Shown here: positions 6,761-15,020 of the stretch, in pieces
How the letters are laid out: each line of letters begins with the position of its first letter
How positions within the stretch are numbered: the stretch's first letter is position 1
NCBI GenBank assembly: GCA_018266075.1
Contig: JAFEBB010000015.1
Span: forward strand, 1 to 64,000
Source of the DNA: Deltaproteobacteria bacterium
Lineage (GTDB): Bacteria; Myxococcota; Myxococcia; Myxococcales; SZAS-1
DNA: 64,000 nucleotides
Reading direction: 5' to 3'
The notes under the pieces: generated by a model
Seen by the model: the letters and a program-made list of their open reading frames with translations, nothing else
What the model was told of the DNA's origin: nothing
The model's database searches: none
Translations under genes and position numbers: made by a program

Positions 6761-9571
6761 CTAGGCGATGAGGCCCTGCGCCTGCAGCCACGCGCGGGTC
6801 TTCTCCACGAGCTGCGAGTTGTAGACGTACTCGCCCGTCTTGGAGTCGGTCGTCCTCTGCAGCGCCTTCTGTGCATCGATCTTCGCCTGGCTCGGAGGCG
6901 CATAGCCGCCGCGGCCCATGAACGTGCCATGCGGATCCTCGAGCTGCTGCGCGTAGCTGGTGCCGAGCACCGCGCTCGCGTTCTCGAGGCGGTTGTCGTT
7001 GTTCGAGTCGGTGCCTTGCTGCAGCCGGCCTGCGTCGAGGAACTGCGCCACCTGATCGCTCGACCAGCTGTTCATGTTGCGCACGAACGTGCCCGTGGGA
7101 ACGCCCGCGGACTTCGCGACCTGGCTGATCCACGCGCCGAAGGTGTTCTGGCCGTCGGAGTTGAAGGAGTTGAGCTGGTCCGCGAGGTCGCTCTTCACGC
7201 CGATGGCCTGCAGCTCGGCCTTGAGGTCGCCTTCCTGGCCCTTGAACGGATCGGGCGGCGAGCTGAACAGGCTCACCACCGCGCCGGCCGCGCTGATCAC
7301 GCCGCCGACCACGTTGAGCACCACGCCGGCTTCCGCGCCGACGCCCGTCGCGTCGAGCACCAGGCCCGCCGTGGCCACCGCGCCGCCGAGCGCGCTCATC
7401 GAGTCCCCGACGCCCTTCTGGATCTGGCCGCTGCTGAAGTCGTCGACGGCGCTCCAGCCCGAGACGACGCTGCCGATGGCGCCGAGGCCCGCGCCCAGGA
7501 GCTTGCCGGCGGTGAGCCCCGCCGTCTCCGCAGCAACCTCGGCGCCGTCGGTGCCTGCGCTCGCGGCGTCGGCGGTGAAGCGCGTGAGCGTGTTGGTCAC
7601 CATGTCGGCGCCCTGCTTGCCGAGGCCCAGCGTGCTCGCCACGGTGCCGATCTTGTCCTTCACGCTGAGTGAATCGAAGTGGCTCCAGTTGTCGACCGCG
7701 CCCACGGCGCCGAAGAGCACGCCGAGCCCCTTGAGCGACTGCGACACCGCACCGTCGCCGCCTGCGACGCCCTTGATCTGCTTGGCGAGTTCGCTGCTGG
7801 CGCTGTCGAGCTCGGTCGGCGTCATGCCCGGCTTGAAGGCGCCGAACGACGCGGTGAGCTTCTGCATGCTCTCTTCGGAGGCGCCGAAGAGCGCGCGGTT
7901 CGCGTTGAGGCCGGCGAGGAGCTTGGAGCTCTCGGCCTCGAAGTCGCCCGACTGCGCCGAGCTCAAGAGCCGCTGACCGACGGCCGACACGGTCGCGGAG
8001 CGCAGCGAGTTGAGGAACTTGTCGGCCTGGCCGCCCTTGCCGGCGTCCTTCGCGGCGTCGTCGAGGAAGGTCTGCTGACCTTCGCCCTGTGCCTCGACCG
8101 CGTCCGCGAAGAGTTTGCTGCCCGCGTTGGTGTCCGCGAGCTTGGGCAGGTCCTGCATGGCGCCCTTCGCCGTCGAGAGCAGGTCGCCCTCGTTGGAGAA
8201 CCTCGCCTCGGGCATCACGCCGAAGCGGCCCGCCGCCGTCGTCGTCTTGGCTGCAGCGCCGCTCGTGAGCGCGGGATCGTTCGCGGCGAGGTCCGCGCCG
8301 GGGATCGCCGAGCTGAGGAGGTTGGCCTTGGCCTCGAGGTCGGAGACGGCCTGGCTGTAGCCGTTGCGCTGATCGAACTCGCGCACCGCGGTCGTCTGGT
8401 CCTTGCCCTGGAGCTGCCAGGTGGCGAGCTCCTGGCCCATCTTGCCCTTGAGGTCTTCGACCTTCTGCTGCGCGGCGTCGAAGTCGCTCTTCACCTGGCC
8501 GATGCCCTGGCTCACGAACTTCGACGTGTCGTTCGCGGCGGTGGTCTTGCCGGAGGCCTGGAGGGCGCTGGCGAGCTGCACGCCGAACGAGGCCCCGCTG
8601 CCGGCCTTGATGCTGTTGGCCACCATCGTGCCGAACTCGTTCGAGTCGTCGCCGACGTTCTGGTCTTTCATCGCGCCGGCGAACGTCGACGCGAGCGCGG
8701 TCTGCGCGTCGGGCGCGAGCTTCTCGGTCGTCGCCGTGAGCGCGTTGAGAGCGCTCTGACGATCGGCCGTGGAGCAGCCGGAGTCCTTGTTCACGATCTG
8801 CCCGGCGAGCTGCGTGATCTGCGGCCCGGCCTGCGTCACCAGCGCCTTGCGGTACACGGGATCGGTGGCGTGGGTGACCATCGACTGCAGCATCTGCGCG
8901 CGCTGCGCGGGATTCTGGATCGAGCCGAGGCGCGCGGCGTCAGCCTTGGCAGCGTCGGACACGGCGAGGTCACCGCCGAAGAGCTGCTTCTGCGCGGCGG
9001 GCGCGAGGTTGGCGGCGCCGTAGGCGTCGTTCACCTGGTTGGCGGCGGAGTAGGGCGCGGGCTGGCCGGCGGCCTTGGCCGCGTCGTTCGCGCGCTGCTC
9101 GGACTGGATGGCCGTGGTCGCGGCGGTGTTGGCCTTCTGCGCGGTATCGCGCGCGAGCTTGGACGCCGCGTCGGCCTGCTTTTGCGCAGCCTGGCTCGCC
9201 TCGGCGTGGGCCTTCGCCTTCGCCTGGGCGGTGTCGAGCTCCGTCTTCATCTTCGACGCGAGCTGCGGGTGCTGCGAGATGACGTTCTGCTTCGCCTTCA
9301 GCTCGGCCGCGCTGCCCTGGGCGGCCTGCGCCTTCTGACGCGCGGCGGCCTGCGCGGCCTGGGCCTTCTGGGCGGCGGCCTGGGCCTTCTTCTGCGCGGC
9401 CTCGGCGGCGGCGCGCTGCTTGGCGGCCTCTGCGGCGCGCTGGCGGGCTTCTTCGGCGGCGCGCTCGCGGGCCTCTTCCTCGGCGCGGCGCTGGGCGGCG
9501 ATGGCGGCGGCGCGTGCTGCTGCGGCGGCTGCGGCGGCGGCTGCGGCGTCACCCGAACCGTTGACCGACAT
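6761..9571 (-). CDS. 936-aa Ala-rich coiled-coil protein with glycine-zipper-like hydrophobic region
   Basis: ATG at 9571 is preceded by GGGAG. Residues 1-90 are an alanine/charged coiled coil (repeats of the AARAA and RRAEEEARERAAEEARQRAA type). Residues about 90-600 are helical, Ala/Gln/Ser-rich and soluble. Residues about 640-760 are strongly glycine/alanine-rich and hydrophobic (LTAGKLLGAGLGAIGSVVSG, MSALGGAVATAGLVLDATG, VVLNVVGGVISAAGAVVSLF), which resembles membrane-inserting glycine-zipper segments of pore-forming toxins and translocators. The tail is soluble again. There is no signal peptide. It could be an effector or translocator of a specialised secretion system, or a large cytoskeletal/adhesion protein; no secretion genes are adjacent. 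Function is not established. Confidence 0.75.
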   Translation of the reverse strand: MSVNGSGDAAAAAAAAAAARAAAIAAQRRAEEEARERAAEEARQRAAEAAKQRAAAEAAQKKAQAAAQKAQAAQAAARQKAQAAQGSAAELKAKQNVISQHPQLASKMKTELDTAQAKAKAHAEASQAAQKQADAASKLARDTAQKANTAATTAIQSEQRANDAAKAAGQPAPYSAANQVNDAYGAANLAPAAQKQLFGGDLAVSDAAKADAARLGSIQNPAQRAQMLQSMVTHATDPVYRKALVTQAGPQITQLAGQIVNKDSGCSTADRQSALNALTATTEKLAPDAQTALASTFAGAMKDQNVGDDSNEFGTMVANSIKAGSGASFGVQLASALQASGKTTAANDTSKFVSQGIGQVKSDFDAAQQKVEDLKGKMGQELATWQLQGKDQTTAVREFDQRNGYSQAVSDLEAKANLLSSAIPGADLAANDPALTSGAAAKTTTAAGRFGVMPEARFSNEGDLLSTAKGAMQDLPKLADTNAGSKLFADAVEAQGEGQQTFLDDAAKDAGKGGQADKFLNSLRSATVSAVGQRLLSSAQSGDFEAESSKLLAGLNANRALFGASEESMQKLTASFGAFKPGMTPTELDSASSELAKQIKGVAGGDGAVSQSLKGLGVLFGAVGAVDNWSHFDSLSVKDKIGTVASTLGLGKQGADMVTNTLTRFTADAASAGTDGAEVAAETAGLTAGKLLGAGLGAIGSVVSGWSAVDDFSSGQIQKGVGDSMSALGGAVATAGLVLDATGVGAEAGVVLNVVGGVISAAGAVVSLFSSPPDPFKGQEGDLKAELQAIGVKSDLADQLNSFNSDGQNTFGAWISQVAKSAGVPTGTFVRNMNSWSSDQVAQFLDAGRLQQGTDSNNDNRLENASAVLGTSYAQQLEDPHGTFMGRGGYAPPSQAKIDAQKALQRTTDSKTGEYVYNSQLVEKTRAWLQAQGLIA

Positions 9572-9690
9572 GGCTCACTCCCGCGTGGGTCCCTGAGATC
9601 ATTCTCCCTCGGCGCGCGGGCAGGTTGTGCGGGCACGCCGACGCGCCGCGCCAGATGCGCTGGCATCTCGCGACAATCGCGCGGCTGGGA

Positions 9691-11646
9691 TCAGGGGCCG
9701 GTCACGCACATCACGCTGAGCGGCGAGTCCATGAAGTTGGACGTGCCGACGCTCTGGGGCATGGCGCCCGCGGATTGCGGATTGAGGAACTGGATGGTCA
9801 TGGCCTGGTGCGTCGGGTCCAGCGGCGCGCGCGTCGACGTCCAGTAGACCACCGTGCCGTTGAGCCCCTTGATGAAGTTGGAGCCGGTGGGGTTGGGCGT
9901 GAAGTTCACCAGCGTGGCCAGCTCCTTGTAGCTCGGCAAGCGATACAGGCCGCAGGCGTTGCCGAGGTTGTTGCAGTGGTCGAGGGCCTGCTGCCAGGTG
10001 AGGCCCGGGGCCGCCGGCTTGCGGAAGCGGAGCCCCGTCTGCGGCGTGGCCGCGCTCGAGCCGCTCATCACTTCGCAGTCCTGGGTTCCGTTGCCCATGC
10101 TGACGCAGTTGTCGCTGAGCTGGGGCGGTGCGGCCGGCGCGCCGGCCATGCAGCGGGGCCGTCCGAACGCCTGGCCATTCACGAACGGGGTGAACGCGCC
10201 GGAGGTGAAGTCGACGAGGTACGTGCCCATGCCGCCGCCCGGCGCGACCATTCCCCAGAAGGCGTCGCAGTTGGAGTCGAGGCCGTCGGGGCACAGGTCG
10301 CCGCTGTGGCCGAAGTCGAGGAGCTCCACGAGCTGCTGCGTGGGCGGGAGCGTGGTGGGCACGGGGTTGCCCGAGGCGTCCGTCCAGTGGCCGTTCGAGC
10401 ACGCGAGCTCGGAGCGGTTGTAGGTGTCCTGCGGCAGGAGCGCGTCCTCTTGCCAGGTCAGGCCGGTCACCTGATCGTGGGCGAAGGTGGCCGAGAAGTT
10501 GGTCCCCGTGGCGTCGCTGTAGTTGAGCTGGGAGCCGCAGTCGGCGGTGAAGTCCGAGAGTGGGTAGGTCCAGTCGCTGTCCTCGCCGGCGCGCGCGCAG
10601 GGCGCCTCCTGGCTGCAGCTCGCGAGGGAGTCGGGCGGGGTGCCCGCAATCCAGGGGCTGATGGGCGCGCCGCCCGTCGTGGCGCTGGTGCCGGTGGAGC
10701 CGGTGCCGCCGGTGGTGGCGTTCGTGACTCCGCCAGCGTCGAAGGTGCCCGTGGTGGCCGAGCCGAATCCGCCCGTGCCGCCTGCGTCGAAGGGAGGGAC
10801 GGTGGTGGTGCTGCCGCTGCCCGAGCCTGCGTTGGTGCCACCGGCGTCCAGCGGCGGTGGAGGCAGGATGGCTGCGCCGGTCGTTCCGGGGAAGCCGGTG
10901 CCGCTCTGGCAGAACCCGGTGAACTGGAAGCCCGTCGAGCCATAGCCCGCGCAGGTCGTGCCGGTGGTGCCGATCGTCGTCGTGGTGCCCGTGGTGCCGA
11001 TGGTCGTCGTGGTCCCGGTGGTGCCGATGGTCGTGGTGGGCCCAGTGGTGCCGATGGTCCCGGTGCTGCCGATGGTCGCGGTGGTCCCGGTGGTGCCGAC
11101 CGTCGCCGTGCCGATCGTCGCGGTGGTGGTCGATGTGCCGATGGTGCCCGTGCTCACGGTCGAGCTGGTCGACGTCGTGGCCGACGTGGAGCTCGTCGAA
11201 GACGTCCCCGTCGTGGAGCTGGTCGAGGAGGTGCCGGTGGTCGCGCTGGTCGATGCGCTGCTCGAGTTGGTGCTCGACACCGTCGACGTGGCCGTCGATC
11301 CCGTGGAGTCGCTGGTTCCGCTGCTGCCCTGCGTGCCGGTGGTGCTGGACACCGTGTCGGTGGTGCCCGAGCTGCCGGTGCTGTGCGACGTCGAGCCCGA
11401 GCTGGCGCCGTGGGTGCTGCCCGAGCCATTGCTGCCCGCGCCGGAGCCGTCGCTCCCGTTGGTCTGGGTGCCGGTGCCCGTGGCTGCGCCCGAACCGCTC
11501 GTCGAGCCGGCGGCGCTCGCGCCGTTGGCGGCGTTGGTGGCGTTGGTGGAGCCGCTCCCCTTCGAACGCGCGGGATCGACGATGAGCTCGCAGCCCGCGA
11601 GCGCGAGCCCGAGGCCTGCGAGGAGAAGCGCAGAGCGGTTTGCCAT
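9691..11646 (-). CDS. lipoprotein with long Ser/Thr/Gly linker and DUF1566-type domain
   Basis: A 651-residue lipoprotein. The signal peptide MANRSALLLAGLGLALAGC ends in a lipobox Cys. About residues 30-330 are low complexity, built from Gly, Thr and Ser with a nonapeptide GTTTTIGTT-like unit repeated several times (DNA about 10950-11130, imperfect 27-bp repeats). The C-terminal ~320 residues contain two segments of the DUF1566 type: LTWQEDALLPQDTYNRSELA, and RLPSYKELATLVNF followed by VYWTSTRA. These are common in delta-proteobacterial surface proteins. The linker probably spaces the domain from the outer membrane. Function unknown. A 44-base intercistronic stretch separates its stop from the next gene in the same direction. 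Confidence 0.85.
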   Translation of the reverse strand: MANRSALLLAGLGLALAGCELIVDPARSKGSGSTNATNAANGASAAGSTSGSGAATGTGTQTNGSDGSGAGSNGSGSTHGASSGSTSHSTGSSGTTDTVSSTTGTQGSSGTSDSTGSTATSTVSSTNSSSASTSATTGTSSTSSTTGTSSTSSTSATTSTSSTVSTGTIGTSTTTATIGTATVGTTGTTATIGSTGTIGTTGPTTTIGTTGTTTTIGTTGTTTTIGTTGTTCAGYGSTGFQFTGFCQSGTGFPGTTGAAILPPPPLDAGGTNAGSGSGSTTTVPPFDAGGTGGFGSATTGTFDAGGVTNATTGGTGSTGTSATTGGAPISPWIAGTPPDSLASCSQEAPCARAGEDSDWTYPLSDFTADCGSQLNYSDATGTNFSATFAHDQVTGLTWQEDALLPQDTYNRSELACSNGHWTDASGNPVPTTLPPTQQLVELLDFGHSGDLCPDGLDSNCDAFWGMVAPGGGMGTYLVDFTSGAFTPFVNGQAFGRPRCMAGAPAAPPQLSDNCVSMGNGTQDCEVMSGSSAATPQTGLRFRKPAAPGLTWQQALDHCNNLGNACGLYRLPSYKELATLVNFTPNPTGSNFIKGLNGTVVYWTSTRAPLDPTHQAMTIQFLNPQSAGAMPQSVGTSNFMDSPLSVMCVTGP

Positions 11647-11820
11647 CCCCCAATCCTAGCGGATCCCCGCCGCTCCGCGGACGGGGCACGGCTGGCGTGA
11701 AAACGTGATTCAGCTCACGGTGTGGCGCGCGGCTGACCGAGGCGTGCGAGGCGCAGCGGGAGGCGGAGCTTCTCGTGGTCCGCTGGCGGCCTGGCTGCGG
11801 CCGCTCGGCGGGTCCTGGCC

Positions 11821-12204
11821 CTAGCTGGCGGTCTCGAGCAGGGCCTTCAGCCGCACGGCGACGTCGTCCAGGCTCACCGGCTTGGTGATGACCTGGGCGA
11901 TGAGCCCGGACTTGAGCGCCTGATCCACGACGTCCAGGTGATCGAGCGCGGTGTAGAGCACGCGAATGGTGCGCGGGTGGTGCACCTGGAAGTGCCGGGC
12001 GAGCTCCAGGCCGTCCATCTCCACCATCCGGTAGTCGGCGACGAGCAGCGCGAAGTTCCTCTCCTTCGCGCGCGCGATGGCGCGGGTGGGGCTGGTGAAG
12101 CCCTCGAGGTCGAACTCCTCGGCGAAGTGGAGCTGGAAGAGCTTCACGCTGCTGCCCTGGTCGTCCACGTAGAGGACCGGCCCCCTCTTCGCAGCAGCAG
12201 TCAT
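11821..12204 (-). CDS. single-domain response regulator (CheY-like)
   Basis: A 127-residue receiver domain with no output domain. The acidic pocket is represented by VLYVDDQ, the phospho-acceptor Asp by LLVADYRM, the Thr/Ser switch by VLYTAL, and the conserved Lys by VITKPVS. The ATG at 12204 is chosen: the frame continues two codons upstream to a TTG, but ATG has AAGG at suitable distance. It begins 9 bases after the stop of the hybrid histidine kinase at 12214, so the two are almost certainly co-transcribed and this protein is a likely phosphorylation target of that kinase. Confidence 0.92.
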   Translation of the reverse strand: MTAAAKRGPVLYVDDQGSSVKLFQLHFAEEFDLEGFTSPTRAIARAKERNFALLVADYRMVEMDGLELARHFQVHHPRTIRVLYTALDHLDVVDQALKSGLIAQVITKPVSLDDVAVRLKALLETAS

Positions 12205-12213
12205 GCGCAAACC

Positions 12214-14712
12214 TTAGCTGCCAAGCGGAATGGAGACCACGAATGACGCACCGCCGCCCGCTGGCGTGGCCACGCCGAGCGTCCCGCGGTGGGCCTCCAC
12301 GATCATCCGCGCGATGTGCAGCCCCAGGCCGTTGCGGCCCTCGCGCTCGGCGGTGGTGAAGAAGGGATCGAAGATGCGCTCGCGCAGCTCCTGGGCCACG
12401 CCCGGGCCGTCGTCGCGGACCTCGAGCTTGAGCTGGTTGGCCTCCTGCCGCATGGAGATCCAGATGTGCCCGCGCGGCGCGGCGCGGATGGCGTTGTCGA
12501 GCAGGTTGAGCATCACCTGGTTGAGCTGCCCGGCGTCGCCCGCGGCGCGGCCCTGGAAGGCGAGCTCGCGGTGGATCTCGATGCCGCCGAGCCGCGGCGC
12601 GAGCAGACCCACCACGGCCTCGAGCCCGGCCACCGGGTCCCACTCGCCGCGCACGCTCCCGGCCTCGCTCAGCGCGAGCAGATCGTTGGTGAGCTTGGAC
12701 GCGCCGCGCGCGCACTCGTCCACCACGTCGAGCAGCTCCAGCACCCGCGCGCGGCTTGGCAGCGGCAGCTCGGTGGCGTCGAGCGTGCGGCGGATGAGCG
12801 CCACCGAGTTGAGCACGCCGCTCATGGGGTTGCGGATCTCGTGGGCCAGCCCGTTGGCGAGCGTCTGGAGCATCGACGCCTTCTGTGCCTGGGCGACCTG
12901 CGTCACCAGCCGCCGCATCCGCAATTGCACGCGCACGCGCGAGAGCAGCTCCTCCACGCTGAAGGGCTTGGCCAAGAAGTCGACCGCGCCGCTCTCCAGG
13001 CCCTCCACGCGCACCTCGAGCGCCGAGTTGGCGGTGAGGAGGATCACCGGGAGCTGGGCCGTTTGCTGCGTCGCGCGCAGCTCGCGGATGACGTCGATGC
13101 CGCTGCGGTCCGGCAGCATCAGGTCGCAGAGCACCACGCTGGGCAGCTTCTCCCGCGCGAGCTGCAGGCCCGCGCTCGCGGTGCCCGCGCAGAGCACGCG
13201 GAAGTGCGCGCCCAGCGCTTCGGCCACCAGCTCGCGGAGCTCCACGTGGTCTTCGATCACCAGCACCGTGTCGTCGGCCTCCGTGAGCGGCGCGGACGAG
13301 GGCGGACGCGAGAGCCGGAGCTCGGCGGGGGCGGGCAGGGCGGGCTCGACGGGCGCCGGGGCCGTCGCGCCGGCGGGCGCCGCAGGCAGCTCGACCCGGA
13401 AGGTGGAGCCCACGCCGACGTCGCTCTCGACGCTGATGGAGCCCTCGCTGCGATCCACCAGGTCCTTCACGATCGACAGCCCCAGGCCTGTGCCGCCGCC
13501 GCGCGCGCGCTCGCTGCGCACATAGCGCTCGAAGAGCGCGGCCCGCTGCTCGGGCGCGATGCCCTGGCCGGTGTCGGCCACCGCCACCGCCACCTTGCCC
13601 TCGCTCGTGGAGAGGCGCACCGACACCCGGCCGCCCTCCGGCGTGAACTTGATGGCGTTGAAGATGAGGTTGCGGAAGATGCTCTCCAGCTTCTCCGGAT
13701 CGGCCCAGGCGTCGGCCACGGCCAGCGGATCCAGGGTGAGCACCACCCCGCGCGACTCCGCGAGCAGCGAGAGCTCCTTCACCACGCCGGAGAGCAGCGG
13801 CGCCAGCGGCACGGGGCGCGGCTTGAGCTCGCGCGCGCCGGCTTCGAGCCGCGCCAGATCGAGCAGGTTGTTGATGTGGTGCAGGAGCACCTGGGCGTTG
13901 CGCTCGGCGATGGCCAGGTGCGCGCCCGCGTTGCTCGCCAGCGAGGTCGAGTGCTGCGTGCGCAGGAGCCGCAAGGTGAGGGTGATGAGGGAGAGCGGCG
14001 TGCGCAGCTCGTGGCTGGCGTCGGCGAAGAAGTCGGTCTTGAGCTTGTCCAGGTTCTGCAGCCGCTCCAGCGAGGCGCTCAAGAGCTCCGACTTGCCCGC
14101 GAGCTCGCTCGTCCGCTGCTCGAGCGCCTTGCGGACCTCGAACTCCTTGCGGCGCAGGTCGAACGAGAGGTGGCTGCCGATGGTGGCGATGATGCCCGTG
14201 CAGCCCAGCAGGTAGAGGTACTGGGTGAGCTCGGGCGGCCGCTGCGCCAGGCTCAGCGCCGGCACCACGAAGCTCGCCACGATCACCCCGCAGCCCACCG
14301 CCATCTCCCACCAGCGCCAGGGAAAGAGCAGCCCGCAGCAGAGGATGATCAGCACCGCGCGGACGAACTGAGCCACGTTCGGGTGGCCCATCTCCCGGCT
14401 GAGGACGAGGCTCCCCAACGTGCCCACGAGCGTGAGCGCGAAGGACAGCGCCACCGCCGCGCGCGCCGGGCCCCAGCGCGCCGTACAGAACACGATGCCG
14501 AACGCGAGCGTCACCGCGGCGCGAGCCCAGAGCACCTGCCCGAGCGCCACGTTGGGAGCGCGCAGGGCGATGATGAGCCCGAACGGCACCAGGGCCGTGG
14601 CCAGCCCGCTGCCCCACATCACCCGGGTGAGGAGGAGCTGGTTGCGGTGGGCGCTGAAGCCCAGGGCGCTGGAGGTGAGGTGGGTGTCGGGCTCGGCGCG
14701 CGGTCCAGACAT
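12214..14712 (-). CDS. hybrid sensor kinase with two kinase cores (HK-REC-HK)
   Basis: An 832-residue membrane sensor. Residues about 25-190 contain five to six hydrophobic helices. A first HisKA is centred on FFADASHELRTPLSL (His near 235), followed by its ATPase domain (NLIFNAIKFTPEGG, DTGQGIAPEQR, GGTGLGLSIVKDL). A receiver domain follows (VLVIEDHVELREL, VVLCDLMLPD, ILLTAN, FLAKPF). A second complete kinase core comes after it, with LANGLAHEIRNPMSG (His near 625), NLLDNAIRA, DDGPGVAQE and GRNGLGLHIARM. Both cores keep their His and N/G boxes, so both could be active. The two-kinase order within one chain suggests an internal phosphorelay, with output through the adjacent CheY-like protein. 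Confidence 0.93.
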   Translation of the reverse strand: MSGPRAEPDTHLTSSALGFSAHRNQLLLTRVMWGSGLATALVPFGLIIALRAPNVALGQVLWARAAVTLAFGIVFCTARWGPARAAVALSFALTLVGTLGSLVLSREMGHPNVAQFVRAVLIILCCGLLFPWRWWEMAVGCGVIVASFVVPALSLAQRPPELTQYLYLLGCTGIIATIGSHLSFDLRRKEFEVRKALEQRTSELAGKSELLSASLERLQNLDKLKTDFFADASHELRTPLSLITLTLRLLRTQHSTSLASNAGAHLAIAERNAQVLLHHINNLLDLARLEAGARELKPRPVPLAPLLSGVVKELSLLAESRGVVLTLDPLAVADAWADPEKLESIFRNLIFNAIKFTPEGGRVSVRLSTSEGKVAVAVADTGQGIAPEQRAALFERYVRSERARGGGTGLGLSIVKDLVDRSEGSISVESDVGVGSTFRVELPAAPAGATAPAPVEPALPAPAELRLSRPPSSAPLTEADDTVLVIEDHVELRELVAEALGAHFRVLCAGTASAGLQLAREKLPSVVLCDLMLPDRSGIDVIRELRATQQTAQLPVILLTANSALEVRVEGLESGAVDFLAKPFSVEELLSRVRVQLRMRRLVTQVAQAQKASMLQTLANGLAHEIRNPMSGVLNSVALIRRTLDATELPLPSRARVLELLDVVDECARGASKLTNDLLALSEAGSVRGEWDPVAGLEAVVGLLAPRLGGIEIHRELAFQGRAAGDAGQLNQVMLNLLDNAIRAAPRGHIWISMRQEANQLKLEVRDDGPGVAQELRERIFDPFFTTAEREGRNGLGLHIARMIVEAHRGTLGVATPAGGGASFVVSIPLGS

Positions 14713-15020
14713 GTGGACGTCAGCTCGCGGTTGGAGGTCGCAGCGGGGCGTAGGTACTGAGGACGAGCCCCGGGCGCACCTGATTACACGAAACCAGAAA
14801 CTGTTGGAATGGCAGAAGCTTTTGCACGATTCGGGGAACTGCCCAGCGCACGGTTTTGAACGTTCCGGTGTCCGGCGGCTCCTTCCTCCTCACCTGACCC
14901 AGCAGCCGAGCCGCGGCTTGCAAGAGAGTCGACATCGGCTCGGAGTTGCGGACATGCTCGCTTCCAAGAAGCGGCCGCTGCCGACGCGGGGAGTGACGTG
15001 GCGCCGGTCGCCTGGAACCG
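14713..15020. other. divergent intergenic region, no gene
   Basis: 308 bases between the hybrid kinase start (minus) and the POTRA/barrel gene start (plus). It must hold promoters for both. A relatively A+T-rich segment lies at about 14780-14830. A near match to a sigma-54 element (TGGCA at 14810, TTGCA at 14822) has one base too many between the GG and GC dinucleotides, so I do not call it. No open frame with credible coding character was seen. Confidence 0.6.

Noticed and set aside
9599-14617. A 1672-residue minus-strand ORF
   Set aside because: Shadow frame of the DUF1566 lipoprotein and hybrid kinase genes: Arg/Ala/His-rich with no domain sense.
14809-14826. Sigma-54-like promoter TGGCA...TTGCA
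   Set aside because: Spacing between GG and GC is 11 instead of 10 bases, which normally abolishes sigma-54 recognition.
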